Origin: Singulisphaera sp. GP187
GTDB lineage: Bacteria; Planctomycetota; Planctomycetia; Gemmatales; Gemmataceae
Length of the DNA: 54,213 bases
Direction of reading: 5' to 3'
Assembly: GCA_945905925.1 (NCBI GenBank)
Contig: CAMDQN010000028.1
Location: forward strand, 1-54,213
This document shows, in pieces, positions 1 through 7,732 of the stretch (position 1 is the stretch's first letter; every line of letters begins with the position of its first letter). A program made the position numbers and the translations under genes. A model generated the notes under the pieces. The model ran no database searches, had not been told where the DNA came from, and saw only the letters and a list, made by a program, of their open reading frames with translations.

Positions 1-25
1 CTCGCCCTCACTCGTTTCACACCAC

Positions 26-466
26 TCACTTCGCCTCGAACAGCTCGATCTCGAACACCAGCGTGGAGCCGCCGGGGATGCCGGGGCGGCCCTTGTCGCC
101 GTAGGCCAGGTCCGACGGAATTTTGAGCCGACGGACACCGCCCGGCTTCATGCCCGGGATGCCTTCCTGCCAGCCTTTGATCAGCCTACCCAGCGGGAAC
201 TCGGCCTTCTCGCCGCGATCCACGCTGCTGTCGAACTTCGTCGCCTTTTCGTCGGTGAGCCAGCCGGTGTAGTGGATCGTAACGGTCGCGCCTTCCTTCA
301 CCGCTTCACCCTTGCCCTCTTTCACATCCCAGATTTCCAGGCCGGATTTCGTCTTCTTCCACTCCTTCGCGTCGAGCTTCGGGCGCTCCAATTTCTTGTC
401 CTCGCCCGCAGCGAACGGGGTGAACGCGAACGCGAACGCCAGCGCGCAGATTGTCATCAGACGCAT
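26..466 (-). CDS. Secreted FKBP-type peptidyl-prolyl cis-trans isomerase
   Basis: The 146-residue product has a short signal peptide (MRLMTICALAFAFAF..., ending near the Ala-Ala-Gly at about residue 20) followed by one FKBP domain. Family hallmarks are the VTIHYTGWL strand, the FDSS segment, GWQEGIPGMKPGG and the C-terminal GSTLVFEIELFE strand. FKBPs catalyse prolyl isomerisation, here presumably outside the cytoplasmic membrane. The start at 466 is preferred over an upstream in-frame ATG at 514 because an AGGAGG ribosome-binding site lies about 7 bases before it and the signal peptide begins there. The assignment is secure at family level; the substrate is unknown. Confidence 0.93.
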   Translation of the reverse strand: MRLMTICALAFAFAFTPFAAGEDKKLERPKLDAKEWKKTKSGLEIWDVKEGKGEAVKEGATVTIHYTGWLTDEKATKFDSSVDRGEKAEFPLGRLIKGWQEGIPGMKPGGVRRLKIPSDLAYGDKGRPGIPGGSTLVFEIELFEAK

Positions 467-518
467 CGAAGTTCCTCCTGTGTGGTAACGCCGGACCAGC
501 GCCGGCTCTGCCAACTTA

Positions 519-634
519 CAGTGTTCAGTGTTCAGTGTTCAGTGCTCAGTGCTCAGTAAGATGAAGGGCAGTTGGTCTGGGGGGCGTTCATGCGGTCCTG
601 TCGCCAACTGAACACTGAACACTGAACACTGAAC
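519..634. repeat. Intergenic inverted repeat built of GTTCAGT units
   Basis: The left arm (519-557) is a tandem array of the 8-base unit CAGTGTTC and its variant CAGTGCTC. The right arm (607-634) is the reverse complement, ACTGAACA repeated. About 49 bases separate them. Transcribed, this would fold into a long, slippery hairpin. It lies upstream of the FKBP gene and ahead of the gene starting at 790, and belongs to the group of junction repeats seen across this window. Confidence 0.85.
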
Positions 635-789
635 GCCGAAAACTCTAATCCCTTTCTCCTTGCATCTTCATCGCCGCGCCGGATGATACCCCCACGGGGC
701 CGGTTCTCTCGCCCCGGTTCGCCTCCCCCAATTTTGGCTCCGCCTCACGCAAACCGGCGGAGTGGCTCTTCACCGTGTGAGGACTGTTC

Positions 790-1839
790 ATGCGCACCAA
801 GTTGCTCGTGGCCGCGCTGGTATTGGCGTCGGCCGCCGTTGGCCGGGCCGACGACGGCCTGACCAAAGGCACCCCGGACGTGAAGTCCGTCACCGCCCTG
901 GCATTCGGCCCGAAGGGACTGCTGTTCGTCGGCGACTCCGCCGGCGCCACGCTGTTCGCCATCGACACCGGCGATGCCAAGCCGGCCGGCGACAAGCCGC
1001 TGAACATCGAAAAACTCGACTCCAAGATCGCGGCCGCGCTGGGCGTGACCGACAAGGACGTGAAGATCAACGACGTCCGGGTGAACCCGGCGTCCGGCAA
1101 CGTCTATGTAGGCGTCTCCCGCGGCACCGGCGCCGGCACCCCGGCGCTTGTGAAGGTCGCCCGCGACGGCACCGTCACGGCGTTCGCGTTCAAGGACGTG
1201 TCGTTCTCGAAGGTGGCGATCCCGAACCCCGCGACCGGCGGGGCCAAGGGCGCGCCCGAGGTCATCACTCAGATGGCGTTCGTGGACGGCAAGTTGGTCG
1301 TCGCCGGGATGTCGAGCGAACAGTTCGCCAGCACCCTGCGGGTGATCCCGTTCCCGTTCAAGGAAGCCGACAAGGGTTCCAGCATCGAGATCTACCACGG
1401 CGCCCACGGCGCGGTCGAAACGCGGTCGCCGATCCGCACGTTCGTCGCGTACAAGGTCGGCAAGGAAGACCACATCATGGCCGCGTACACCTGCACCCCG
1501 CTCGTCAAGATCCCGGTGGCCGACCTGAAGGCCGGCGCGAAGGTGAAGGGCACGACCATCGCCGAGTTGGGCAACGGCAACAAGCCGTTGGACATGATCG
1601 TCTACACGAAGGATGGCAAGGACTACCTGCTGATGGCAAACAGCAAGCACGGGATCCTGAAGATCCCGACGGGCGAGTTCGCGACCACGACCCCGATCAC
1701 CGCCAAGACCGGCGTCGCCGGCGTCAAGGCCGAGACCGTCAAGGAACTGGCCGACGTGGTGCAACTCGACAAGTTGAACGACACCCACGCCATCCTGCTG
1801 AACAAGAACGGCGACCTGAAGACCGTCCCGCTCCCGTAA
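790..1839 (+). CDS. Secreted beta-propeller-like protein of unknown function
   Basis: A 349-residue protein with a clear signal peptide (MRTKLLVAALVLASAAVGRA, cleavage after Ala-Asp-Ala-type sequence near residue 20). The mature part has repeating beta strands of the kind VTALAFGPKGLLFVGDS and HGILKIPTGEFATT, suggesting a propeller similar to NHL or PQQ-like sheets. No catalytic motif is visible. TGAGGA at 778-783 is a fair ribosome-binding site for the ATG at 790. It appears monocistronic: the downstream neighbour is convergent and separated by an inverted repeat. The fold is inferred from strand pattern only. Confidence 0.75.
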   Translation: MRTKLLVAALVLASAAVGRADDGLTKGTPDVKSVTALAFGPKGLLFVGDSAGATLFAIDTGDAKPAGDKPLNIEKLDSKIAAALGVTDKDVKINDVRVNPASGNVYVGVSRGTGAGTPALVKVARDGTVTAFAFKDVSFSKVAIPNPATGGAKGAPEVITQMAFVDGKLVVAGMSSEQFASTLRVIPFPFKEADKGSSIEIYHGAHGAVETRSPIRTFVAYKVGKEDHIMAAYTCTPLVKIPVADLKAGAKVKGTTIAELGNGNKPLDMIVYTKDGKDYLLMANSKHGILKIPTGEFATTTPITAKTGVAGVKAETVKELADVVQLDKLNDTHAILLNKNGDLKTVPLP

Positions 1840-1848
1840 GCGGGTGCT

Positions 1849-1937
1849 GTCTCAAGTCAACACGTCGCAAATCCCAAGTCGAAGACCACCAGCGTTGAGG
1901 TCTTCGACTTGGGACTTGCGACGTGTTGACTTGAGAC
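1849..1937. repeat. Long inverted repeat between convergent genes
   Basis: Arms 1849-1887 and 1899-1937 are 39 bases long and complementary except for one base, with an 11-base spacer. The right arm ends on the first base of the stop codon of the convergent hydrolase gene. It could act as a bidirectional transcription terminator, although no T-tract follows either side. Confidence 0.88.
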
Positions 1938-2947
1938 TACTTCTTGAGATTCGCGTCAATGAACTCGTAAGCCGTCTTGCGAGCATCTGCGGGGAAGTCG
2001 TGGCCCGCGTCCGGGTAGATTGCCTTCAACTTGTCTTGCGCCTTCAGCGCCTTGTAGGTCGGCTCCGCCACTGCGATCACGTCCTTCACGCCAGTCACCT
2101 CGAAGTTGTTGTCCTTGTCCGGTGCGACCGCGAGGAACGCACGCGGGGCGAAACTGATCACCACGTCCGAGAAGTCGAATGGCATCTTCTTCGGGTCGTT
2201 GTTGTACTCGCTCGCGATTCGCGGCATGTACCGGTCGCTCGTCCAGCCCTTCAAGTTGCCCTTCATGTACTTCTCGAAACTGCAAAAGCCGCAGCTCGAA
2301 ACGATCACCTTCAGCCGCTCGTCGAACGCCGCGGTGTACATGGAGTTGTGTCCACCGAGCGAGTGCCCGATCACGCCGATGCGGTCGCCGTCCACCTCGG
2401 GCAGCGATTGGAGGTAGTCCACCGCGCGCATGTTGTTCCAGATGGCTTTCATCGTGCCGGACTGATACAGCCCCGCCTTGAACGCTTCCTGGAAGTCGTA
2501 CTTGTACTCGCCGAAACTCGGGTAATCCGGGGCGAGGCACACGTACCCGCGCTTCACGAGGTGCAGCGCCTGTGCCTTGCTGTCCTGCTTGCCGAGGCCG
2601 ACCGGTTCGTCCTTGCCGATGTTGATCGTCTGGTGCAGGCAAAGCATCGCGGGGACTTTCTTGTCGCGTGTGGCACCATTGGGGATGAGCAACCACGCGG
2701 GTACGCGGTCGCCCTTCTCCACCGCGAACGTGACCTTCCACCGCGAGTAGCCGTCGAGCTTCACCTCCTCACCGACCATTTTCGCGTCGAGCGGCACCTT
2801 GCGGTCGGCGCCGGGGAGGGGACCCATCGCCTTTTCCATTTTCTTGCGCAGCGCCGCGCGGTCCGGTTCGTCGGCCGCTTCGAGCAGCGCGAGTGCGGGT
2901 GCGAGTGTGAACGAAAGGCAAAGGAGAAAGCGGGGTACGGTGGACAT
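1937..2947 (-). CDS. Secreted alpha/beta hydrolase (dienelactone hydrolase/acetyl esterase type)
   Basis: The 336-residue product begins with a signal peptide (MSTVPRFLLCLSFTLAPALAL). The nucleophile elbow is GVIGHSLGGHNS, the expected G-x-S-x-G form, and a C-terminal IYPDAGHDFP supplies the likely catalytic histidine. The length, the VPAMLCLHQT oxyanion-side strand and an N-terminal extension match planctomycete esterase-like hydrolases, often annotated as acetyl xylan esterase or dienelactone hydrolase relatives. The substrate cannot be read from the sequence. A GAAGG ribosome-binding site lies inside the inverted repeat just upstream. Confidence 0.86.
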   Translation of the reverse strand: MSTVPRFLLCLSFTLAPALALLEAADEPDRAALRKKMEKAMGPLPGADRKVPLDAKMVGEEVKLDGYSRWKVTFAVEKGDRVPAWLLIPNGATRDKKVPAMLCLHQTINIGKDEPVGLGKQDSKAQALHLVKRGYVCLAPDYPSFGEYKYDFQEAFKAGLYQSGTMKAIWNNMRAVDYLQSLPEVDGDRIGVIGHSLGGHNSMYTAAFDERLKVIVSSCGFCSFEKYMKGNLKGWTSDRYMPRIASEYNNDPKKMPFDFSDVVISFAPRAFLAVAPDKDNNFEVTGVKDVIAVAEPTYKALKAQDKLKAIYPDAGHDFPADARKTAYEFIDANLKK

Positions 2948-2948
2948 G

Positions 2949-3045
2949 GTTGCCTTCGGCCCCGGAGGGGCGTTTGGTGTTAACCGGGTGGAGCGGCGCG
3001 CAACCCCGGGCCATCATCAAACGCCCCTCCGGGGTCGAAGGCAAC
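2949..3045. repeat. Inverted repeat in a divergent promoter region
   Basis: Arms 2949-2976 and 3018-3045 are 28 bases with one mismatch, carrying the palindromic core CCCCGGAGGGGCG. The left arm ends one base before the hydrolase start codon (2945-2947), so the GAAGG that precedes that start is part of the repeat. This position is unusual for a terminator and suggests translational control or a mobile repeat. Confidence 0.86.
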
Positions 3046-3197
3046 AAAAACTCCCCGAGCCGTCTTTGTCCGTCACACGCGAGAAACCTCGCGCTGACAG
3101 AATTCCGTTGACAGCACGAGAACCCATGCTATTCCCGCACCCTTCACTCGGGAAATCAGCGGCGGGGGCCGCCTGTGACGCAAACTGGGGACACGCG

Positions 3198-3542
3198 ATG
3201 AAATGGGTCGTTTGCGGTTTGGTCGCGGTGGCGATGATTGCGGGGGCGCCGGCGACCGCGGGGGACGTGGAGTTCCGCCCGGTCGATACGAAGAAACTCG
3301 TGGTGCAGCCGAGCAAGGCCGCGGCGAACCTCGCAGCCGGCACGATCAACCTGGTCGGTCAACAGGCTGCTGGTTCGCTCGAAAACAACGGCTACATCAA
3401 GACCATCAACAACCTGTTCAGTTTCAAGCGGATCGAGGCGAAGTTCCAGTCTGGGCCGAGCGCGCTGCCGTCGCCGAACATGTACCAGTCCACGAAGTAC
3501 AAGAACTACAACACGCCGGTGATGCCGATCTACCCGCGCTGA
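3198..3542 (+). CDS. Small secreted protein of unknown function
   Basis: A 114-residue protein starting MKWVVCGLVAVAMIAGAPATAG, a typical signal peptide with cleavage near residue 22. The mature region is rich in Asn, Lys and Tyr and ends in a tyrosine/proline-rich tail (YQSTKYKNYNTPVMPIYPR). No family is recognised. The ATG at 3198 has no strong ribosome-binding site, but the signal peptide begins there and upstream in-frame sequence is low-complexity. It is bounded by inverted repeats on both sides, so it is probably a single-gene transcript. It may be an envelope-associated protein. Confidence 0.7.
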   Translation: MKWVVCGLVAVAMIAGAPATAGDVEFRPVDTKKLVVQPSKAAANLAAGTINLVGQQAAGSLENNGYIKTINNLFSFKRIEAKFQSGPSALPSPNMYQSTKYKNYNTPVMPIYPR

Positions 3543-3568
3543 CGCGGAACCGCGAAGTGCCCGTCCGT

Positions 3569-3656
3569 GGCGAACCCGGAGCGTGAGCGACGGGGTGAAT
3601 CTTCTCGCGAACTGACGCGCTGAGGTTCACCCCGTCGCTCACGCTCCGGGTTCGCC
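3569..3656. repeat. Perfect 31-bp inverted repeat between convergent genes
   Basis: Arms 3569-3599 and 3626-3656 are exact reverse complements over 31 bases, with a 26-base spacer. The right arm ends directly against the pyrF stop codon at 3657-3659. There is no T-run outside the arms. Confidence 0.92.
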
Positions 3657-4553
3657 TTACGACCGCAACTCGGCTTGCGCCTTCTGCGCCGCCGCGACGA
3701 TCTTCGCTTCCCAGTCCGGGTCGTCGGGGTGAAACGGGAACGTGACCCCGCGCGAGCTGTTCACGATCGCGCCGAGTCCGTCGGCGCGGTACGCGGCCTT
3801 CACGTCGGCCGCGGTCCCACCTTGCGCGCCGTAACCCGGCACGAGCAGCCACACGTTCGGCATCGCGTCGCGCAGTTCGACCAACTCCCTCGGGTGCGTC
3901 GCGCCAACCACCGCGCCCACATCGCCAAGCCCACACGCGCCAATCGTCGAAGCGTTCCAGTTCGCGACTTCCGCCGCGACGTGACGATAAAGCGGTTTGC
4001 CGTCACACACCAAATCTTGAAACAGCCCGGCGCCGGGGTTGCTCGTGCGAACCAACACGAACACGCCGCGATCCGCCTTCTTCGCGGCCGTGAGGAACGG
4101 TTCGACCGCGTCGCGCCCGAGGTACGGGTTGATGGTGAGTGCGTCCGCGTCCCACACGGGGAACGTCTCGCCGTCGATGGTGCAACCGCCGAACGCGGCG
4201 TCGGCGTAAGCGGTCGCGGTGGACGCGATGTCGCCGCGCTTCGCGTCGAGGACGGTGACGAAACCCATCTCCCGGGCGCGGTTCAGCACGGTGTGTTGGG
4301 CCGCAAGGCCCATCGAGCCGAGCAACTCGAAGAACGCGGACTGTGGCTTGACGACCCCGCAGAACGGGCGCACCAGTTCGAGGACGCGCACACCGAATTC
4401 GGCGAGCGCGACCGAAACGCGCCACATGTACTTCATTTCTTCGCGAGGCTTGCGAAATGCCGCGGGCAGCGACTCCCACCGCGGGTCAATGCCAACGCAC
4501 AGCGGGCCTTTCGCGCGAACGGCTTCGGCGAGACGGTCAGAGAACGAAGGCAT
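3657..4553 (-). CDS. pyrF: Orotidine 5'-phosphate decarboxylase (type 2)
   Basis: The last step of de novo UMP synthesis, decarboxylating OMP to UMP in the cytoplasm. The 298-residue length and N-terminal LCVGIDPRWESLP match the longer type 2 bacterial family. The catalytic Lys-Asp array is visible as VLDAKRGDIASTATAYADA, and LVPGYGAQGG with the C-terminal NSSRGVTFP forms the phosphate-binding end. It is the downstream member of a probable two-gene unit with the hydrolase at 4564-5352; the gap is 10 bases. Confidence 0.95.
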   Translation of the reverse strand: MPSFSDRLAEAVRAKGPLCVGIDPRWESLPAAFRKPREEMKYMWRVSVALAEFGVRVLELVRPFCGVVKPQSAFFELLGSMGLAAQHTVLNRAREMGFVTVLDAKRGDIASTATAYADAAFGGCTIDGETFPVWDADALTINPYLGRDAVEPFLTAAKKADRGVFVLVRTSNPGAGLFQDLVCDGKPLYRHVAAEVANWNASTIGACGLGDVGAVVGATHPRELVELRDAMPNVWLLVPGYGAQGGTAADVKAAYRADGLGAIVNSSRGVTFPFHPDDPDWEAKIVAAAQKAQAELRS

Positions 4554-4563
4554 GGGGTCGTCC

Positions 4564-5352
4564 TTAACACGCGCCGAGGAACCCGCGGATCGCGGCGTTG
4601 AACGCGTCGGGGTTCTCGACGTTCGACAGGTGCCCCGCGTCCGGGATGTGAACCAACTTGCTCCCGCGAATCTGCGCCGAGAGGTTCGCGGACGCCAGCG
4701 GCGGCGTGACCCCGTCGTACTCGCCGACGATCACCAGCGTCGGCACCGTGATGTTCTTCAGCCCGGGGTTCGCGTCGGGCCTGTCGCGGAGCGCGACGAG
4801 CGCCGCGACCACGCTTGCGGTCGGTTGCTTCGCGGCAATCGACTTCATGCGCGCCACTACTTCGGGATTTGTTTCCCGGGTCGAATCGCTCATCACCTTC
4901 GGCACCATACCCTCGAACAGCGCCGCGCCGCCCTGTTCGTTCACCAGTGCGATGGCCTTCGTGCGGTTCGCCTTCGCGACGGTGTCGTCCACACCGGCCC
5001 GTGTGTCCGCGAGGACCAGGCCGGCGAGCTTGTCCGCGTGCCTGCGGGCGAACGCGAGGGCAACGTAGCCGCCCATCGACAGCCCGCCGACGGTCGCTTT
5101 CGGGATGTTCAAGGCCGCGAGGAAGTCACTCACGAGATCCGCGACGCCGTCGATGGTGAACGCGGCCGACGACGACTCGCCAAATCCCGGCAGGTCGAGC
5201 GCGATGACGCGGGCCACATCGGCGAGCGCCGCGAGTTGCGGTTCCCACATTGTTCGATCAAGCGGGAACGCGTGCAGCAGCACGAGTGGCGGGCCGCTTC
5301 CGGCTTCGTCGTAACCTATCGTAAGGCCGCCTGACAGCGTACAAACAGGCAT
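4564..5352 (-). CDS. Alpha/beta hydrolase, 3-oxoadipate enol-lactonase-like
   Basis: A 262-residue cytoplasmic alpha/beta hydrolase. It shows an HAFPLDRTMWEPQ oxyanion motif, the nucleophile elbow GGLSMGGYVAL, an acid on EYDGVTPP and the catalytic His in PDAGHLSNVENPDAF. This pattern is closest to PcaD/BioH-type hydrolases. No other beta-ketoadipate genes are nearby, so the enol-lactonase name is a family label only. It is probably co-transcribed with pyrF, 10 bases downstream. The short N-terminus (MPVCTLSGGLTIGYDEAGSGPP) supports the chosen start. Confidence 0.88.
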   Translation of the reverse strand: MPVCTLSGGLTIGYDEAGSGPPLVLLHAFPLDRTMWEPQLAALADVARVIALDLPGFGESSSAAFTIDGVADLVSDFLAALNIPKATVGGLSMGGYVALAFARRHADKLAGLVLADTRAGVDDTVAKANRTKAIALVNEQGGAALFEGMVPKVMSDSTRETNPEVVARMKSIAAKQPTASVVAALVALRDRPDANPGLKNITVPTLVIVGEYDGVTPPLASANLSAQIRGSKLVHIPDAGHLSNVENPDAFNAAIRGFLGAC

Positions 5353-5372
5353 CGTGAATCGCTCCAGGACGA

Positions 5373-7598
5373 CTACTTCCGGCGCTTCCCGCGTTTCGGG
5401 AAGTGGCCATAGTTGGGGAGGGCGTTGCTCCGGTCATCTTCCGCCTTCGGTTGCGTATCGGCTAGCCTGAGATCGAGCATCCGTCTTTGAAGGTCGATGC
5501 GAGCCACGACCAGTCGCACGCGATCACCGAGCCGGAACCGGCGTTTCGTGCGTCGGCCTTCGAGCGTGTGACTCGATTCGTCGAACCAGTAGTAATCGTC
5601 CACGAGCGACGAGATGTGAACCAAACCTTCCGCGGGGAATCGCTCGGCCTGCGCGAAGAACCCGTAGTCCGCGACGCCGGTAATCACTGCGTCCAACTGC
5701 TCGCCCAACCGTGTGCTGAGGTACGTGAGCAGCCGCAGTTTCACCAGTTCGCGTTCGGCGGTTTCGGCACGGCGTTCCATCTTCGAGCAGTGTTCGCCGA
5801 GCGCCACCAGTTCTTCCGTGTTCGCGCTCGCGGAGCCGTGCCGAATCCACCGGTCGAGCAACCTGTGAACCTGCAAGTCCGGGTAGCGGCGGATCGGCGA
5901 CGTGAAGTGGCAGTAGTGTTGGCTCGCGAGCGCGTAGTGTTCGTCCTGGATGGGTGAATACGTGGCCTGTTTCAAGCTGCGGAGCAGTGCGAAGTGGAGC
6001 GCGGCACGTTCCGGCTTGTCCGCGGTTTCGCTCAACACGCGTTGGAGTTCGAACCGGTCCTGCACGCGCTTGATGGGGTAGCCGAGGATCCCCGCGAACT
6101 GCGCGAACGCTTCGAGTTTCTCCTCGTTCGGTGCCGGGTGAACGCGGCGCAGGAACGGCACCTCGTACTTCGTGAAGTGTTCGGCAACGGCTTCATTCGC
6201 GGCGAGCATGAACTCTTCGACGATCTGGTGCGAAAGGTTTTGCTCCGCGAAGTGCGCTCCGTTGACGCGGCCGTCGGCGTCGTATTCGAGTACGGCTTCG
6301 GGCATGGTGAGTTCGAGCGCACCGCGCTTGAACCGCTTCTTGCGGAGGAGCAGCGAGAGGTCGCGCATACGGCGAAGCATGGGGAGGATGTCGGGAGAGA
6401 TTTCGTCTTTTCCCTCTCCCGCAAGGGGAGAGGGAGAAGAAACGCCGCTCAACTCGTCGAGTACCTTCTGCACTTCCTCATACGTGAACCGCTTGCGGTT
6501 CTTGATCGCGCCGTTGGCGAACTCGACGTGCCCCTTCTGCAAGTTCGACGTGAACTCCATCCGCACCGTCTTCACGTACCGAACCTTGCCCTCTTGGAGT
6601 GAAGCCAGCCCGTTGGAGATCACCTCCGGGAACATCGGGATGACCTTCTGCGGCAGGTACGCACTCGTCGCGCGATTGCGCGCTTCCACGTCGAGCGCGC
6701 CGCCGGGCTTCACGAACGCGGCCACGTCCGCGATGTGGACCGTCAGCACCCAGTGTTTCGTCTTTGGGTCGATTGCTACGCTGATCGCGTCGTCGAAGTC
6801 CTTCGCGTCCGGCGGGTCAATGGTGATAACAAGATCGTTCGTGAAGTCGGTGCGCCCGTGCAGGTCGGTTTCCGCGAACTGACTCGCGACCTGCCGCGCC
6901 TCCGCGAGCGCGCTTTCGGGGAACGCTTCCGGTAAGCCGAACGCGCGGATCACCGAGAGTGTGTCCACGCCCGGTGCTCCGTGCGGCCCGAGTACTTCCG
7001 TGACGACGCCTTCGCCACGTGCGTCCGGTGTAGGGAACCGCAGCATCTCGACGACGACCTTGTCTTGCGGCTTCGCGCCTTTCGCCCCGGCATCGCCGAC
7101 CGCGATGCTGTGCGTGAACGCGTTCCCGTCGATGCGCACAAGGGCTTCGCGGTCGCGCTCGAAGTAAGTCCCGACGAACGTGCGGGTGTTCCGCTCCAGA
7201 ACGCGCACGATCTCGCCGGCCGCGTCCTTGATGTTGGTGGCTTCGCGCGTGACGCGGACCATCACCTCGTCGCCGGTCGCGGCGTCGAGCGACTTGTCCT
7301 CGCGGATGAAAATTTCCGGCTTGAACGTTCCATCAACGGTGTGCGGGCGAACGAACCCGTGCCCAGACGCGCTCCGCCGGTAGATGCCGGTGACGGTGCC
7401 GTGAACGTCCGCGGCGCGGAGCGTGTTGTTGCGAGCGAGCGAGAGCCGCCCGGTGCGCACGAGTTCGCGTACCGTCTTGCGGAATTGGGGGTAATCACTC
7501 TCGGGCAGGTTGAGCCGCTTGAACAACGGCTTCGCCTTGAGGGGAACGTAGCTCTTCGCGGTGACCGCGTGGAGCACTTTCGCGAGTAGATCAGGCAT
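5373..7598 (-). CDS. rnr: Ribonuclease R, 3'-5' exoribonuclease
   Basis: A processive hydrolytic 3'-5' exoribonuclease that degrades structured RNA. The 741-residue protein has an N-terminal winged-helix region, cold-shock/OB domains (GHGFVRP), the RNB catalytic domain with DPPDAKDFDDAISV acidic metal ligands, the HFTSPIRRYPDL motif, a C-terminal S1 domain (GVADYGFFAQAERFPAEGLVH) and a basic tail. The start at 7598 (MPDLLAKVLHAV) is chosen because an upstream in-frame ATG lies inside an inverted repeat and encodes repeat-derived residues. Around residues 386-398 an in-frame palindrome encodes SPSPLAGEGKD within the RNB domain. Confidence 0.95.
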   Translation of the reverse strand: MPDLLAKVLHAVTAKSYVPLKAKPLFKRLNLPESDYPQFRKTVRELVRTGRLSLARNNTLRAADVHGTVTGIYRRSASGHGFVRPHTVDGTFKPEIFIREDKSLDAATGDEVMVRVTREATNIKDAAGEIVRVLERNTRTFVGTYFERDREALVRIDGNAFTHSIAVGDAGAKGAKPQDKVVVEMLRFPTPDARGEGVVTEVLGPHGAPGVDTLSVIRAFGLPEAFPESALAEARQVASQFAETDLHGRTDFTNDLVITIDPPDAKDFDDAISVAIDPKTKHWVLTVHIADVAAFVKPGGALDVEARNRATSAYLPQKVIPMFPEVISNGLASLQEGKVRYVKTVRMEFTSNLQKGHVEFANGAIKNRKRFTYEEVQKVLDELSGVSSPSPLAGEGKDEISPDILPMLRRMRDLSLLLRKKRFKRGALELTMPEAVLEYDADGRVNGAHFAEQNLSHQIVEEFMLAANEAVAEHFTKYEVPFLRRVHPAPNEEKLEAFAQFAGILGYPIKRVQDRFELQRVLSETADKPERAALHFALLRSLKQATYSPIQDEHYALASQHYCHFTSPIRRYPDLQVHRLLDRWIRHGSASANTEELVALGEHCSKMERRAETAERELVKLRLLTYLSTRLGEQLDAVITGVADYGFFAQAERFPAEGLVHISSLVDDYYWFDESSHTLEGRRTKRRFRLGDRVRLVVARIDLQRRMLDLRLADTQPKAEDDRSNALPNYGHFPKRGKRRK
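6411..6435. repeat. Palindrome inside the rnr coding sequence
   Basis: TCCCTCTCCC (6411-6420), a five-base loop and GGGAGAGGGA (6426-6435) form a perfect 10-bp stem. On the minus strand it reads SPSPLAGEG, a peptide typical of GC-rich intergenic palindromes that have entered genes in frame. It falls in a loop of the RNB domain before the conserved RRMRDLSLLLRKKR helix. Confidence 0.8.
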
Positions 7599-7610
7599 TT
7601 CGGAAAGCAG

Positions 7611-7732
7611 AAATTCGAAATTCGAAGCACGAAATTCGAAAGGAAGCACCGGACTGGTGCGGATCAGAATCGCGCCCGGGTGTCGTTGGGGCTGTGCTTT
7701 CTTTCGAATTTCGTGCTTCGAATTTCGAATTT
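7611..7732. repeat. Inverted repeat between rnr and the HD exonuclease gene
   Basis: Arms 7611-7649 and 7694-7732 match over 38 of 39 bases, with a 44-base spacer. The arm is made of AAATTCGAA and GAAGCACGAAAT units. The right arm contains part of the TAA stop of the 7731-8735 gene, so that gene terminates in the repeat. A second, diverged member of the same sequence family lies at 24613-24691. Confidence 0.9.

Noticed and set aside
519-557. Tandem GTTCAGT units as an origin or DnaA-box array
   Set aside because: The unit does not match TTATCCACA-type boxes, no replication genes are near, and a mirrored copy at 607-634 makes an inverted repeat more likely.
745-1788. Long open frame on the minus strand opposite the secreted protein gene
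   Set aside because: Arg/Val/Asp-rich, lacks any motif, and mirrors the codon structure of the plus-strand gene that has a signal peptide; a GC-rich shadow frame. The same holds for most long antisense frames in the window.
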